Assembly: GCA_044464765.1 (NCBI GenBank)
Contig: JBIQKZ010000016.1
Location: forward strand, 35,347 to 99,346
From: JBIQKZ01 sp044464765
GTDB taxonomy: Bacteria; Pseudomonadota; Gammaproteobacteria; Burkholderiales; Burkholderiaceae_B
Length of the DNA: 64,000 nucleotides
Direction of reading: 5' to 3'
In this document: positions 14,689-20,888 of the stretch, piece by piece
How the letters are laid out: each line of letters starts with the position of its first letter
Position numbering within the stretch: position 1 is the stretch's first letter
Made by a program: the position numbers and the translations under genes
Notes under the pieces: generated by a model
What the model was told of the DNA's origin: nothing
Seen by the model: only the letters and a program-made list of their open reading frames with translations
Database searches by the model: none

Positions 14689-15743
14689 ACCGCCACCCCG
14701 TAATCGGCGCGCAGCACGGCCTTTTCGTCGTCGGTGAGCCCGGCAGCGGCGAACACTCGGGCACGAAACGCCGGCGCCGGCTCATTGGGCCCCTGTTCGA
14801 TACCGTGCTCCGCCCCCTTGGCGACGATGCCAGACCAGGTCGCAGCCCAGGGCTTGTTGACGCCGGGTGGGGCTTGGCGATTCAACGCGCTGTCGCCCCC
14901 AGGCGGGTTCAGCACCTTGGCCAGCATCGCGTCCAGAAACCCCGCGTTGATCGGCGTGATGTCGCCCTTATCGTCTCGGTCGGCAACAGCCAGGTCGTAG
15001 GCCTCGCGCAACTGGACCTCGTTGACGCCCTTCTCGGCCCACACGGCTAGCCTCGGGTCGCTGCTCGTGAGCTTGGACGCTTTGCCGCGTTCCTTCTCCC
15101 ATCGTCGGATCAGCACGGCGTAGCGGGCTGGAGCGTCCAGGCCAAGCGGTTCGGGTTTGTCCGGTTTGTCGACGGGAGGCGGCAGCGGCGGCGAGTTATC
15201 CACAGGGCCCACAGTGTTGGATATATTCGCTGCTGCTGCTTTATCTTTTATATTGGGTAATGGGATTGGGATTGGGGGCTTTGGGGTTGGGTTATCGCTG
15301 GGTTCGCCCTGGGTTTGCTCTGGGTTTTGTTTAGCTAACCCAGAAATAACCCGCTGGGTTTCTGCTGGGTTATCGTTTTCATGCTCTGGCTTTGTGTCTG
15401 GGTTATCGCTGGGTTTGGCTTTTGGTGGTCTTCCTCCCTTCTTACCGTTGGTGCGAGCGCGCTCAGCCAAAACCCGGGCCTTTTCGATTTCCTCGTCGCA
15501 ACGCGAGTGAAACCAGCCGTCGTCGGTTTCGAAAAAGAACTCCTCGACGACGACGTCGACCGCTTCTTGCTCTTCCTTTGTTCGGGCACGAGCCAGACGG
15601 TAAAGTGCCTTGCGATCACGTGGCAGCTGCTTTTCGGTCGAGTAGTACAGATCCAGCAGGCGGCGGTAGGCGCCATCCTCGAGCATCGTCAGATGAGCGG
15701 TGGCGGTGATGTAATCGCCGATGTGGTGGGGGTAGTAATTCAT
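14685..15743 (-). CDS. replication protein, DUF1376 (YdaU-like)
   Basis: 352 residues. Residues 1-100 are the DUF1376 domain (YYPHHIGDYITATAHLTMLE, GAYRRLLDLYYSTEKQLP). Residues about 100-190 are a low-complexity linker made of repeated P-x-DNP units, encoded by repeated TGGGTT words (15281-15418). The C-terminal part is helical. By analogy with lambda O and phage replication initiators it would bind an origin located inside its own gene and load a helicase. No helicase gene is visible here, so host DnaB is probably used. Confidence 0.7.
   Translation of the reverse strand: MNYYPHHIGDYITATAHLTMLEDGAYRRLLDLYYSTEKQLPRDRKALYRLARARTKEEQEAVDVVVEEFFFETDDGWFHSRCDEEIEKARVLAERARTNGKKGGRPPKAKPSDNPDTKPEHENDNPAETQRVISGLAKQNPEQTQGEPSDNPTPKPPIPIPLPNIKDKAAAANISNTVGPVDNSPPLPPPVDKPDKPEPLGLDAPARYAVLIRRWEKERGKASKLTSSDPRLAVWAEKGVNEVQLREAYDLAVADRDDKGDITPINAGFLDAMLAKVLNPPGGDSALNRQAPPGVNKPWAATWSGIVAKGAEHGIEQGPNEPAPAFRARVFAAAGLTDDEKAVLRADYGVAV
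15217..15418. other. candidate phage replication origin (iterons plus AT-rich stretch)
   Basis: Within the DUF1376 gene, GGGTTATCG occurs at 15289, 15367 and 15399, and TGGGTT words recur about nine times between 15281 and 15416, with inverted copies AACCCAG and ATAACCC at 15337-15352. Next to them, at about 15217-15258, is an AT-rich run (ATATATT, TTTATCTTTTATATT). Iterons beside an AT-rich stretch inside the initiator gene is the lambda ori plan. Confidence 0.5.
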
Positions 15744-16654
15744 GCTGCCCCCGATGGGAATTCATCCCAAGTACGGCCATCCAGCAGGCGGCCGGCAGCT
15801 TTCTTGCCAACTCGCTCCGATACGGGCCCACTGCGCGAACCATCCTTTGCGCCATCTGTCCACGCCCAGAGGTCGCGACATTGGCCAGGCATGGTGATAC
15901 GCGCAGGTCGTTCTGCGGTTCGCTCGGCGGGCGCCCACTCACCCCATTGTTTGAATAGGAACGGCACACCAGCGTCAGCGCACTGATCGCGCAGGCTTCT
16001 GGCCCAATCCGGATGCATCGGCCGCGCACCGGGACCGCTTTCGCCCCCGACGATCACCCAGCTCAATCCAACGATGGGGCTCAGGTCGACCGGCCCCAGC
16101 AGAGGCTCCATGCTCAAGAATCGCACGCGAGCCGGCACAGCAAGCAACTTCGGGATATCCCGGTCGGCCTCTTCCTGATTGCAAATCGTGGCGCCTAGCC
16201 AGACGTTAGACCACGGCCATGGCGTGTTGATACCTCGACCGGCGAGCTGCATGGCGCGCTCGATCATGCGCTCCGCATTGCCAATGCGCTTCGTCAGAAG
16301 TAGCCAATCTAGGTGCGGCGTGTTCCAGATCAGGTCGATCAAATCCGCACGCCAGCCGTCCGGAGCCTCATTGTCAAACACATCGGCCAATGACGCGCAA
16401 AATACGCGCTGGCGCCGGCCGTGCTCAGCAAAGAACTTGGCGTGATCGCGGTTCCAGGACAGAGGCTTATTCCAATTGGCTTTACTTGTACGACGCCGTG
16501 GCGCTCCGGGGCCCCAATTGATGGCCGTGCCGCCAGCGAACCGTGCATTGCGTGTCTCGGCATAGCAGTTATCGCAACCGGGGCCGACCTTCTGGCAGCC
16601 TTCCCACGGATTAAAGGTGTGGTCGCACCACTCGATCCTGGTATTCTCGGACAT
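15740..16654 (-). CDS. DUF5131 / phage Gp37-Gp68 family protein
   Basis: 304 residues. It opens with NTRIEWCDHTFNPWEGCQKV, then PGCDNCYAE, the Cys-rich signature of this family, distantly like radical SAM proteins. WNKPLSWN, RVFCASLADVFD, DWLLLTKR, PWPWSNVWLGATICNQEEA and WVIVGGESGPGARPM follow in the usual order. Its biochemical role is not established. It is common in early regions of phages and plasmids. It overlaps the replication gene by ATGA. Confidence 0.9.
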   Translation of the reverse strand: MSENTRIEWCDHTFNPWEGCQKVGPGCDNCYAETRNARFAGGTAINWGPGAPRRRTSKANWNKPLSWNRDHAKFFAEHGRRQRVFCASLADVFDNEAPDGWRADLIDLIWNTPHLDWLLLTKRIGNAERMIERAMQLAGRGINTPWPWSNVWLGATICNQEEADRDIPKLLAVPARVRFLSMEPLLGPVDLSPIVGLSWVIVGGESGPGARPMHPDWARSLRDQCADAGVPFLFKQWGEWAPAERTAERPARITMPGQCRDLWAWTDGAKDGSRSGPVSERVGKKAAGRLLDGRTWDEFPSGAA

Positions 16655-16658
16655 AGCC

Positions 16659-17234
16659 CTACCCCTTCACCGTTTCACCGGCGGCCAGCTGCGCCTCGAT
16701 CATGGCGCGGGTCCGAATGCCGGCGTCAATCGATTCGGACAGCTGCTGGTGAGCATCCTCGAGCTCCTGGCGGTCATGGCCATCAATCAGCCCGGTGACC
16801 GCTTGCGCCGCTTCATTCTGCTCGCGCATCAGATCCACGGCCACCGTCACCGAGAATGGCACCAGCGCCTGCGAACTGGTCAATGACCGCACCGCAAAGC
16901 CCAGCGGCATCAGGATCCGATCCAGAGCACGGCGCCGCACTTCCTCTGGCACGCCGGCGAGCACCGACTGAATGAAATTGGCCGGCAGCAACGTGCCGTC
17001 CTTGGTCTCGTCGTCCAGCCAGCGAAAGATACGATCGGCGTTGACCTTCATCCGCTCGAACGTGTCGATGGTCTTGGGTTCGAAGCGAATGTTGGCAACG
17101 TGGTCCGCCCCCAGGCGCTCGTGCGCTTCGACGATGGTGGCTGCGATTGTTTCACGCGACAGGCGGTTGATACGGCGGTACTCGGTGATTTCCTCACGCA
17201 AGATGCCAATGAGGGTTTGCGACAGGTTACGCAT
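16659..17234 (-). CDS. early phage protein, helical, unknown
   Basis: 191 residues from ATG 17234. A longer frame to 17390 has a Cys/Pro-rich antisense-like start and was rejected. The start MRNLSQTLIGILREEITEYR leads into a largely helical protein (IEAHER, ERMKVNADRIFRWLDDETKD, RREALDRIL-like segments). Its length and place, second to third gene after Cro, fit a CII-like or replication-associated early protein, but no helix-turn-helix is clear. Function unknown. Confidence 0.6.
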   Translation of the reverse strand: MRNLSQTLIGILREEITEYRRINRLSRETIAATIVEAHERLGADHVANIRFEPKTIDTFERMKVNADRIFRWLDDETKDGTLLPANFIQSVLAGVPEEVRRRALDRILMPLGFAVRSLTSSQALVPFSVTVAVDLMREQNEAAQAVTGLIDGHDRQELEDAHQQLSESIDAGIRTRAMIEAQLAAGETVKG

Positions 17235-17298
17235 GACGGGAGCTCCGGACGCCCGCATACTGGGCATCATCAATAAAGGAAAGGGTCGGAAAGTACGA

Positions 17299-17508
17299 AT
17301 GGACGCTGGCTCGCAGGCCGGGCAGACTGCCGGCATGGAAGCGAATACAAAAACGATGGCGCAGCTGCTGGCGCAGGCGCACGATATCACCCAGGAGACG
17401 CTGGGTCGGGTGCCCGATATCGTCCTGGCGGAAGTGTTCAGGCAGCTGTGTCTGGAACGCGAGTACCGGCTGTACCAGGCGAATGATCTGGTCGAGCCAA
17501 TGCACTGA
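17299..17508 (+). CDS. small plus-strand phage protein, unknown
   Basis: 69 residues on the strand opposite the early operon, with a purine-rich GGAAAG before ATG 17299. An alternative start is ATG 17335. It is helical and Leu/Glu-rich (TMAQLLAQAHDITQETLGRV, VLAEVFRQLCLEREYRLY). It diverges from the 16659-17234 gene with 64 bases between starts. Reality is uncertain because both strands are open here, but this frame has a more protein-like composition than the antisense one. Confidence 0.4.
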   Translation: MDAGSQAGQTAGMEANTKTMAQLLAQAHDITQETLGRVPDIVLAEVFRQLCLEREYRLYQANDLVEPMH

Positions 17509-17638
17509 AATTACATCGCAGAAACCGATGGGAATGCGCTCATCGCGTTTTTGCGGGTCGATGCCTATAGGGGCGGTCAACCCAGTTCGGTTAGGCTTGG
17601 AGATTCCAGTAACCAAACTTTTCCGAAAAGGATTGACC

Positions 17639-17923
17639 ATGGGACTTTTAGAAGACGTAATGAAAACTCTGGAACGCATTCCCGCTTGGAAACGATTGAA
17701 CGCCCTTCCCGCAGAAGTCGAGGCACTGCAGAAAAGGGTCGAAGCACTTGAAGCGAAGCTCGGGCCAAGGACCGGAAAGGAATGCCCCCAATGCGGTGAT
17801 ATGGCAATGAAACTCATAGCATCTAAGCCTCATCCCCAGTTCGCATTTGCTGGCGCGAAACGAGATACTCTGAAATGTGAGAGTTGCGGCTTCCAAGAAG
17901 ATCAAGACCGTGGTTTGAAATGA
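17639..17923 (+). CDS. coiled-coil zinc-ribbon protein
   Basis: 94 residues from ATG 17639, preceded by AAAAGGATT. Residues 1-45 form a short coiled coil (MGLLEDVMKTLERIPAWKRL, ALQKRVEALEAKLG). Residues about 51-87 form a zinc ribbon with CPQCG and CESCG. Upstream in-frame starts were rejected for lack of a ribosome site. It is convergent with, and overlaps by 101 bases, the minus-strand gene 17823-18071. Probably a small DNA- or RNA-associated accessory protein. Confidence 0.65.
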   Translation: MGLLEDVMKTLERIPAWKRLNALPAEVEALQKRVEALEAKLGPRTGKECPQCGDMAMKLIASKPHPQFAFAGAKRDTLKCESCGFQEDQDRGLK

Positions 17924-18071
17924 TCTTTTCAGCGAGAAGCGCGAGCTCCCGGGCCATTACCTCAAACGCCCGGGAATCACCATCGGGCGGGCGGGTCGAA
18001 ACCAGATCTACTCGCACGCCGCCATCCGTAGCGGGGAATACCTGCAAGGTGAGGATTAAAGTGCTACGCAT
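17823..18071 (-). CDS. small early protein after Cro, unknown
   Basis: 82 residues from ATG 18071, which has an excellent AGGAGG site 6 bases upstream (GTG 18077 is less likely). Sequence MRSTLILTLQVFPATDGGVR, then VDLVSTRPPDGDSRAFEVMA, looks like a compact alpha/beta fold. The first bases, including the ribosome site, are part of a 14-bp sequence repeated at the end of the Cro-like gene, so this gene probably once followed Cro directly. Function unknown. Confidence 0.6.
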   Translation of the reverse strand: MRSTLILTLQVFPATDGGVRVDLVSTRPPDGDSRAFEVMARELALLAEKIISNHGLDLLGSRNSHISEYLVSRQQMRTGDEA

Positions 18072-18102
18072 GCTCACCCTCCTTTAACAAGGAATTGAAA
18101 AA

Positions 18103-18609
18103 ATGAAACTCGACCGCGAACTGCAGCGGAGTATCCTTCAGGTACTGGCTGACGCCTACCCCTATGGAAGCTCCGCGACGCTCAAGGCTATCGACCAGCT
18201 TGGCGAGGAGGAAATGCTCATTGCCAACATGCTGTATCTGGAGGAGCACGGGCTGCTCAAAGCTGGTGTAATGCGCGCCTTGGGCGGGAAAGTTCTTTTC
18301 AACTCGGCCCAATTGAAGATCACCGCTAAGGGCTTGGACTTCCTGGCCGACGATGGCGGGCTGTCGGCGATCCTGGGGGTCGTAACAATCAAGATTCATG
18401 ACGACACCCTGAAGAGCCTGATCGAAGCAAAGATCCTTCAATCCGATCTGCCCCAGCCCGATAAGAAACGATGGCTTGATCAGCTTCGAGAGCTGCCCGC
18501 CGAGACCACAAAACACCTCGTACTAAAACTAGTGGACATGGGGCTGGCGAATGCCCCGGCAGCACTTGGCGCAATAGGAAGTGCGCTTGGCCAGGGTGCT
18601 GCCGGATGA
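18103..18609 (+). CDS. plus-strand accessory protein inside the early operon, unknown
   Basis: 168 residues, with AAGGAATTG before ATG 18103. The N-terminal part resembles a winged helix (LQRSILQVLADAYPYGSSAT, MLIANMLYLEEHGLLKAGVM, AQLKITAKGLDFLADDGGLS), common in small phage and resistance-linked proteins that end with an apolar Gly/Ala-rich tail (here ANAPAALGAIGSALGQG, which may lie in or on a membrane). It lies between two 14-bp direct repeats and runs opposite to its neighbours, so it is probably an inserted cargo gene. Function unknown. Confidence 0.65.
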   Translation: MKLDRELQRSILQVLADAYPYGSSATLKAIDQLGEEEMLIANMLYLEEHGLLKAGVMRALGGKVLFNSAQLKITAKGLDFLADDGGLSAILGVVTIKIHDDTLKSLIEAKILQSDLPQPDKKRWLDQLRELPAETTKHLVLKLVDMGLANAPAALGAIGSALGQGAAG

Positions 18610-18727
18610 AGTGCGCGTACCCAATTCCAGGGCCCAAGCCGATCCAGAACTCGTCCATTGACGTGTCCACCTCGACAGCGGTCGCGTTTTCGTGGATGAC
18701 GAGCGAATTGATGCGGATTTCAAGCAT
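18610..18727 (-). pseudogene. possible 5' fragment of a displaced early gene
   Basis: From ATG 18727, overlapping the Cro-like stop, the frame reads MLEIRINSLVIHENATAVEV and about 20 more protein-like residues. It then continues antisense through the 18103-18609 gene with a poor composition. I read this as the head of a gene cut by the insertion, in the same slot and with the same ribosome site as the 17823-18071 gene. Low certainty. Confidence 0.3.
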
Positions 18728-18944
18728 GCTCACCCTCTTTCAGCTCGGGCCGTCGCAGAATTGCCCAGTCAATGTCGGGGCGCAACCGTTCACAGCGGAT
18801 GCCTGTGAGCTTCTCCAGCTCGGGACATCGCTCAGCCGGAACTCGCGTCTTCCATTTCGAAACAGCCCAAGGGGTCAAGTTGAAATGCCGTGCAAGGGCA
18901 GAGAGCCCGCCAAACTTCGCCACAGCTTCTTCAAAAGCGTTCAT
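18720..18944 (-). CDS. Cro-like regulator, YdaS family
   Basis: 74 residues. A helix-turn-helix spans about 7-32 (AVAKFGGLSALARHFNLTPW, AVSKWKTR), followed by VPAERCPELEKLTGIRCERL, the diagnostic second half of YdaS/Cro proteins. It is transcribed leftward, divergent from the repressor, as the first gene of the lytic arm. Its promoter overlaps operators at 18963-18977 and 18987-19001. It should oppose the repressor at those sites. Confidence 0.85.
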   Translation of the reverse strand: MNAFEEAVAKFGGLSALARHFNLTPWAVSKWKTRVPAERCPELEKLTGIRCERLRPDIDWAILRRPELKEGEHA

Positions 18945-18956
18945 TACCGCCCTCTT

Positions 18957-19047
18957 TTGTTATCTACTAAAAGTAGAATAAATTATTCTACCAATAATAG
19001 CAATGACTAAGACAGTAATACCGGGTAAATTTCTACCTATGGTAGAA
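18957..19047. promoter_or_regulatory. OR-like operator and promoter region
   Basis: Three operator-like sites: TCTACTAAAAGTAGA (18963-18977), a weaker TCTACCAATAATAGC (18987-19001) and TCTACCTATGGTAGA (19032-19046). A rightward promoter is possible with TTGTTA (18957-18962) and TAAATT (18979-18984), 16 apart, with the first operator exactly in the spacer. Leftward elements for the Cro-like gene overlap the first two sites. The third site lies within the start of the repressor gene, as for autoregulation. Confidence 0.75.
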
Positions 19048-19443
19048 AATGAGATAAAGCACCCTGAATTCGCAAAGCGACTCGGCGAAGCTATGCAATC
19101 GGCTGGCGTGAGCGTGACCGATCTCAAGAACCATCTGAAGGTTACTTACGAAATGGCGCGTCGATATACATTAGGTATCGCGATGCCACGAGACGACAAA
19201 CTCGTCGCCATTGCGCAGCGACTTGGTGTTCAAACAGCATGGCTGAAGTTCGGGGACGCTATTTCTATTCCGAAAGTAGAGAAGAGCGTGAAGAAAAATG
19301 CGGGCAAAGTCGAGCCATGGCCCCTAAAAAAAGCCACTCCCGAGCGCTTCTACGCCCTCACCCCAGCCCAAGCCAAACAAGCTGACGTCGCGTTTGACGC
19401 GATCTTGCGCGGCTACGAAGCCGAGCGCGGAAAGAAACCCTAA
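19003..19443 (+). CDS. prophage repressor (CI-like, short form)
   Basis: 146 residues from ATG 19003 (or ATG 19039, which falls in an operator). Neither start has a ribosome site, so a leaderless message is possible. The helix-turn-helix lies at about 23-72 (FAKRLGEAMQSAGVSVTDLK, NHLKVTYEMARRYTLGIAMP, LVAIAQRLGVQTAWLKFG). The C-terminal part is short and basic. The LexA-type peptidase domain of lambda CI is absent, so induction must differ from RecA-stimulated self-cleavage. It is divergent from the Cro-like gene. Confidence 0.85.
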   Translation: MTKTVIPGKFLPMVENEIKHPEFAKRLGEAMQSAGVSVTDLKNHLKVTYEMARRYTLGIAMPRDDKLVAIAQRLGVQTAWLKFGDAISIPKVEKSVKKNAGKVEPWPLKKATPERFYALTPAQAKQADVAFDAILRGYEAERGKKP

Positions 19444-19527
19444 ACGTTGACGGTTTCTATTTAAAGTCGTCAATGTTTAGCTATCTTGTAACAAAAATTT
19501 AGATTGACAAGTAAATGTGAGGTGAAC

Positions 19528-20136
19528 ATGAAGAAGACTGCAATCATCCTATGCGTGCTGGCCTTTACGAACTCATGGGCCTCCCCAGTGAATGAGGTCG
19601 AGTTTGCTAGGTGCGCTGCGGAAACGAACGCCATCGAGCGTTTGGAGTGCTTCGACACCTTGGCGGAGAAGGCCGGAGCGACTGCTTCCACCACTAACAC
19701 AACAACCCAAGGCACTGGAAAATGGACGACTAGTACTCGGGTGGACCCATTAACCGACAAAAGTGTTTACATGGCTAGACTGGAGGCAACAACAGGGTCT
19801 GGAAGGTTCGGCGATACCGTGGTCATGTTCGTGCGCTGCAAAGACAACAAGACCGAAATGTACATTGACTGGAAGTCTTTTCTGGGAACCCGCAACTCCA
19901 GAGTGACCCATCGGGTCGGAAAGGGTAAGGCAACCACCTCACCATGGGGCCTATCAACTGACAATCAAGCCACATTCTACCCGGCCAGCCCAATCCCGCT
20001 TTTAAAAGGCCTGATAGAGAACGAGTCTTTCGTTGCAAACGTCACCCCATATAACGAAAGCCCGGTGACCGCCGTGTTCAATACAGCCGGCGCCGAGGGA
20101 GCGCTAGCCGATATACGAAAAGGCTGTAGTTGGTAA
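19528..20136 (+). CDS. secreted TagO/VasI-like protein
   Basis: 202 residues from ATG 19528 with AGGTG upstream. A signal peptide covers 1 to about 18 (MKKTAIILCVLAFTNSWAS). The mature protein starts with ARCAAETNAIERLECFDTLA, a Cys pair, then STRVDPLTDKSVYMARLEAT, FVRCKDNKTEMYIDW and a final Cys. This order matches the TagO/VasI proteins linked to type VI secretion, which also occur singly in prophages. No type VI genes are present. A periplasmic role in lysogenic conversion is inferred. Confidence 0.75.
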   Translation: MKKTAIILCVLAFTNSWASPVNEVEFARCAAETNAIERLECFDTLAEKAGATASTTNTTTQGTGKWTTSTRVDPLTDKSVYMARLEATTGSGRFGDTVVMFVRCKDNKTEMYIDWKSFLGTRNSRVTHRVGKGKATTSPWGLSTDNQATFYPASPIPLLKGLIENESFVANVTPYNESPVTAVFNTAGAEGALADIRKGCSW

Positions 20137-20173
20137 GGAATTTAGTTTGATATGGATTTGTAAGGCAGTAGAA

Positions 20174-20272
20174 ATGATGCTTTTCAGTACCAGCGCAGCA
20201 GCCAAAGCGTTTATCACTGCAGGCCTGGCGATCTTGGGTGTGGTGTGTTGGGATGCGTTTCGGCGCAAGTGA
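20174..20272 (+). CDS. 32-residue membrane peptide
   Basis: ATG 20174 reads MMLFSTSAAAKAFITAGLAI, then LGVVCWDAFRRK and stop: one hydrophobic helix with a positively charged cytoplasmic end. There is only a weak purine stretch upstream. It is first of four tiny genes in tandem between the TagO-like gene and the RexA-like gene. Could be a toxin-like or spanin-like membrane peptide, with no evidence beyond shape. Confidence 0.45.
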   Translation: MMLFSTSAAAKAFITAGLAILGVVCWDAFRRK

Positions 20273-20302
20273 TTGACGGATCAACGACAGCGAGGTGACA
20301 AC

Positions 20303-20401
20303 GTGGCCTCTATTTCTGTACTCGACGCCCTGCCAGAAGCGTTTATGGCTGTTGGGGTGATTGCTGTTGTAGTGCTGTGGGTGGCGGTTGGGGGGAAGTG
20401 A
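20303..20401 (+). CDS. 32-residue membrane peptide
   Basis: GTG 20303 with AGGTG 6 bases upstream. Reads VASISVLDALPEAFMAVGVI, then AVVVLWVAVGGK: a single transmembrane helix with a short polar start. Same size and topology as the 20174 peptide but not clearly homologous. Translation support from the ribosome site is better than for that neighbour. Confidence 0.5.
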   Translation: MASISVLDALPEAFMAVGVIAVVVLWVAVGGK

Positions 20402-20436
20402 TTTAGGTGGAAGTGATCTTTTCAAAGGGGTAATCG

Positions 20437-20613
20437 ATGACTGACGGAATGGCAGCAGGAATCGCAAGCATGGGCGCCCTCATATGGCTCTTTGGTTTAT
20501 TTTTACTCATCTTATGGATCGCCCTGCCCTTTGCCGTGTTTGGCATCAAGAAAAGGCTGGACGAAATTATTAAACAGTTGAAAAAGCTGAATGCGGCCAA
20601 CGACAAGGCCTAG
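20437..20613 (+). CDS. 58-residue membrane protein with charged helical tail
   Basis: ATG 20437 after AAAGGGG. Residues 8-37 form a long hydrophobic segment (MGALIWLFGLFLLILWIALP). Residues 38-58 are an amphipathic basic helix (KKRLDEIIKQLKKLNAANDK). Single-pass or hairpin topology with a cytoplasmic charged tail. It ends 11 bases before the next small gene, so the two are probably co-expressed. Confidence 0.6.
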   Translation: MTDGMAAGIASMGALIWLFGLFLLILWIALPFAVFGIKKRLDEIIKQLKKLNAANDKA

Positions 20614-20624
20614 GAGACAAAACC

Positions 20625-20780
20625 ATGAAAAACATTCGTTTACTCGTCGCGGCGATGTTGTTTAGCGTAGCGGCCTACCCCTTATATGCCTACGCGCACG
20701 GCGGCGGCTGCCGCAAAGACTCGCCACCGGGCAAGTGCTGTCATATGGATAAGAAGAAGGGAGAGGTGCATTGTCATTAG
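20625..20780 (+). CDS. 51-residue secreted Cys/His-rich peptide, YHYH-like
   Basis: ATG 20625 with TAGGAG upstream. A signal peptide covers 1 to about 24 (NIRLLVAAMLFSVAAYPLYA). The mature peptide of about 27 residues has four Cys and ends KKKGEVHCH. It resembles the end of YHYH-type extracellular domains (G-C-R-K-D, then C-H, then H-C-H). It probably binds a metal or is disulfide-linked in the periplasm. Function unknown. Confidence 0.6.
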   Translation: MKNIRLLVAAMLFSVAAYPLYAYAHGGGCRKDSPPGKCCHMDKKKGEVHCH

Positions 20781-20888
20781 TCCTACCCTCCCAGGCCACG
20801 GACAAGCCCCGCTCTGGAAGGAAAGGCGTGAATTGTAGCTCGCGCTTATATCGGCAGTAGTCAATCAATAAAAAATAGGAAGCAATCA

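Larger units (their letters stand above)
18068..18737. repeat. 14-bp direct repeats bounding a 656-bp insert
   Basis: GCATGCTCACCCTC occurs at 18068-18081 and 18724-18737. The left copy holds the ribosome site and start of the 17823-18071 gene; the right copy holds the last codons of the Cro-like gene. Removing one copy plus the interval fuses Cro straight to the 82-residue gene with a legal stop (TAG). The interval carries a plus-strand gene against the operon direction. Confidence 0.6.

Noticed and set aside
15281..15418. Repeats considered as a CRISPR array
   Set aside because: Units are short, irregularly spaced and lie inside a coding frame without spacers; better explained as iterons.
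17227..17817. 196-residue minus-strand frame
   Set aside because: Composition (His, Arg, Phe, Ser-rich) is shadow-like and it covers the better plus-strand genes at 17299 and 17639.
18389..18609. Minus-strand continuation of the frame from 18727
   Set aside because: Antisense to the 18103-18609 gene, which has a better start and composition; only the 18610-18727 part kept as a possible fragment.
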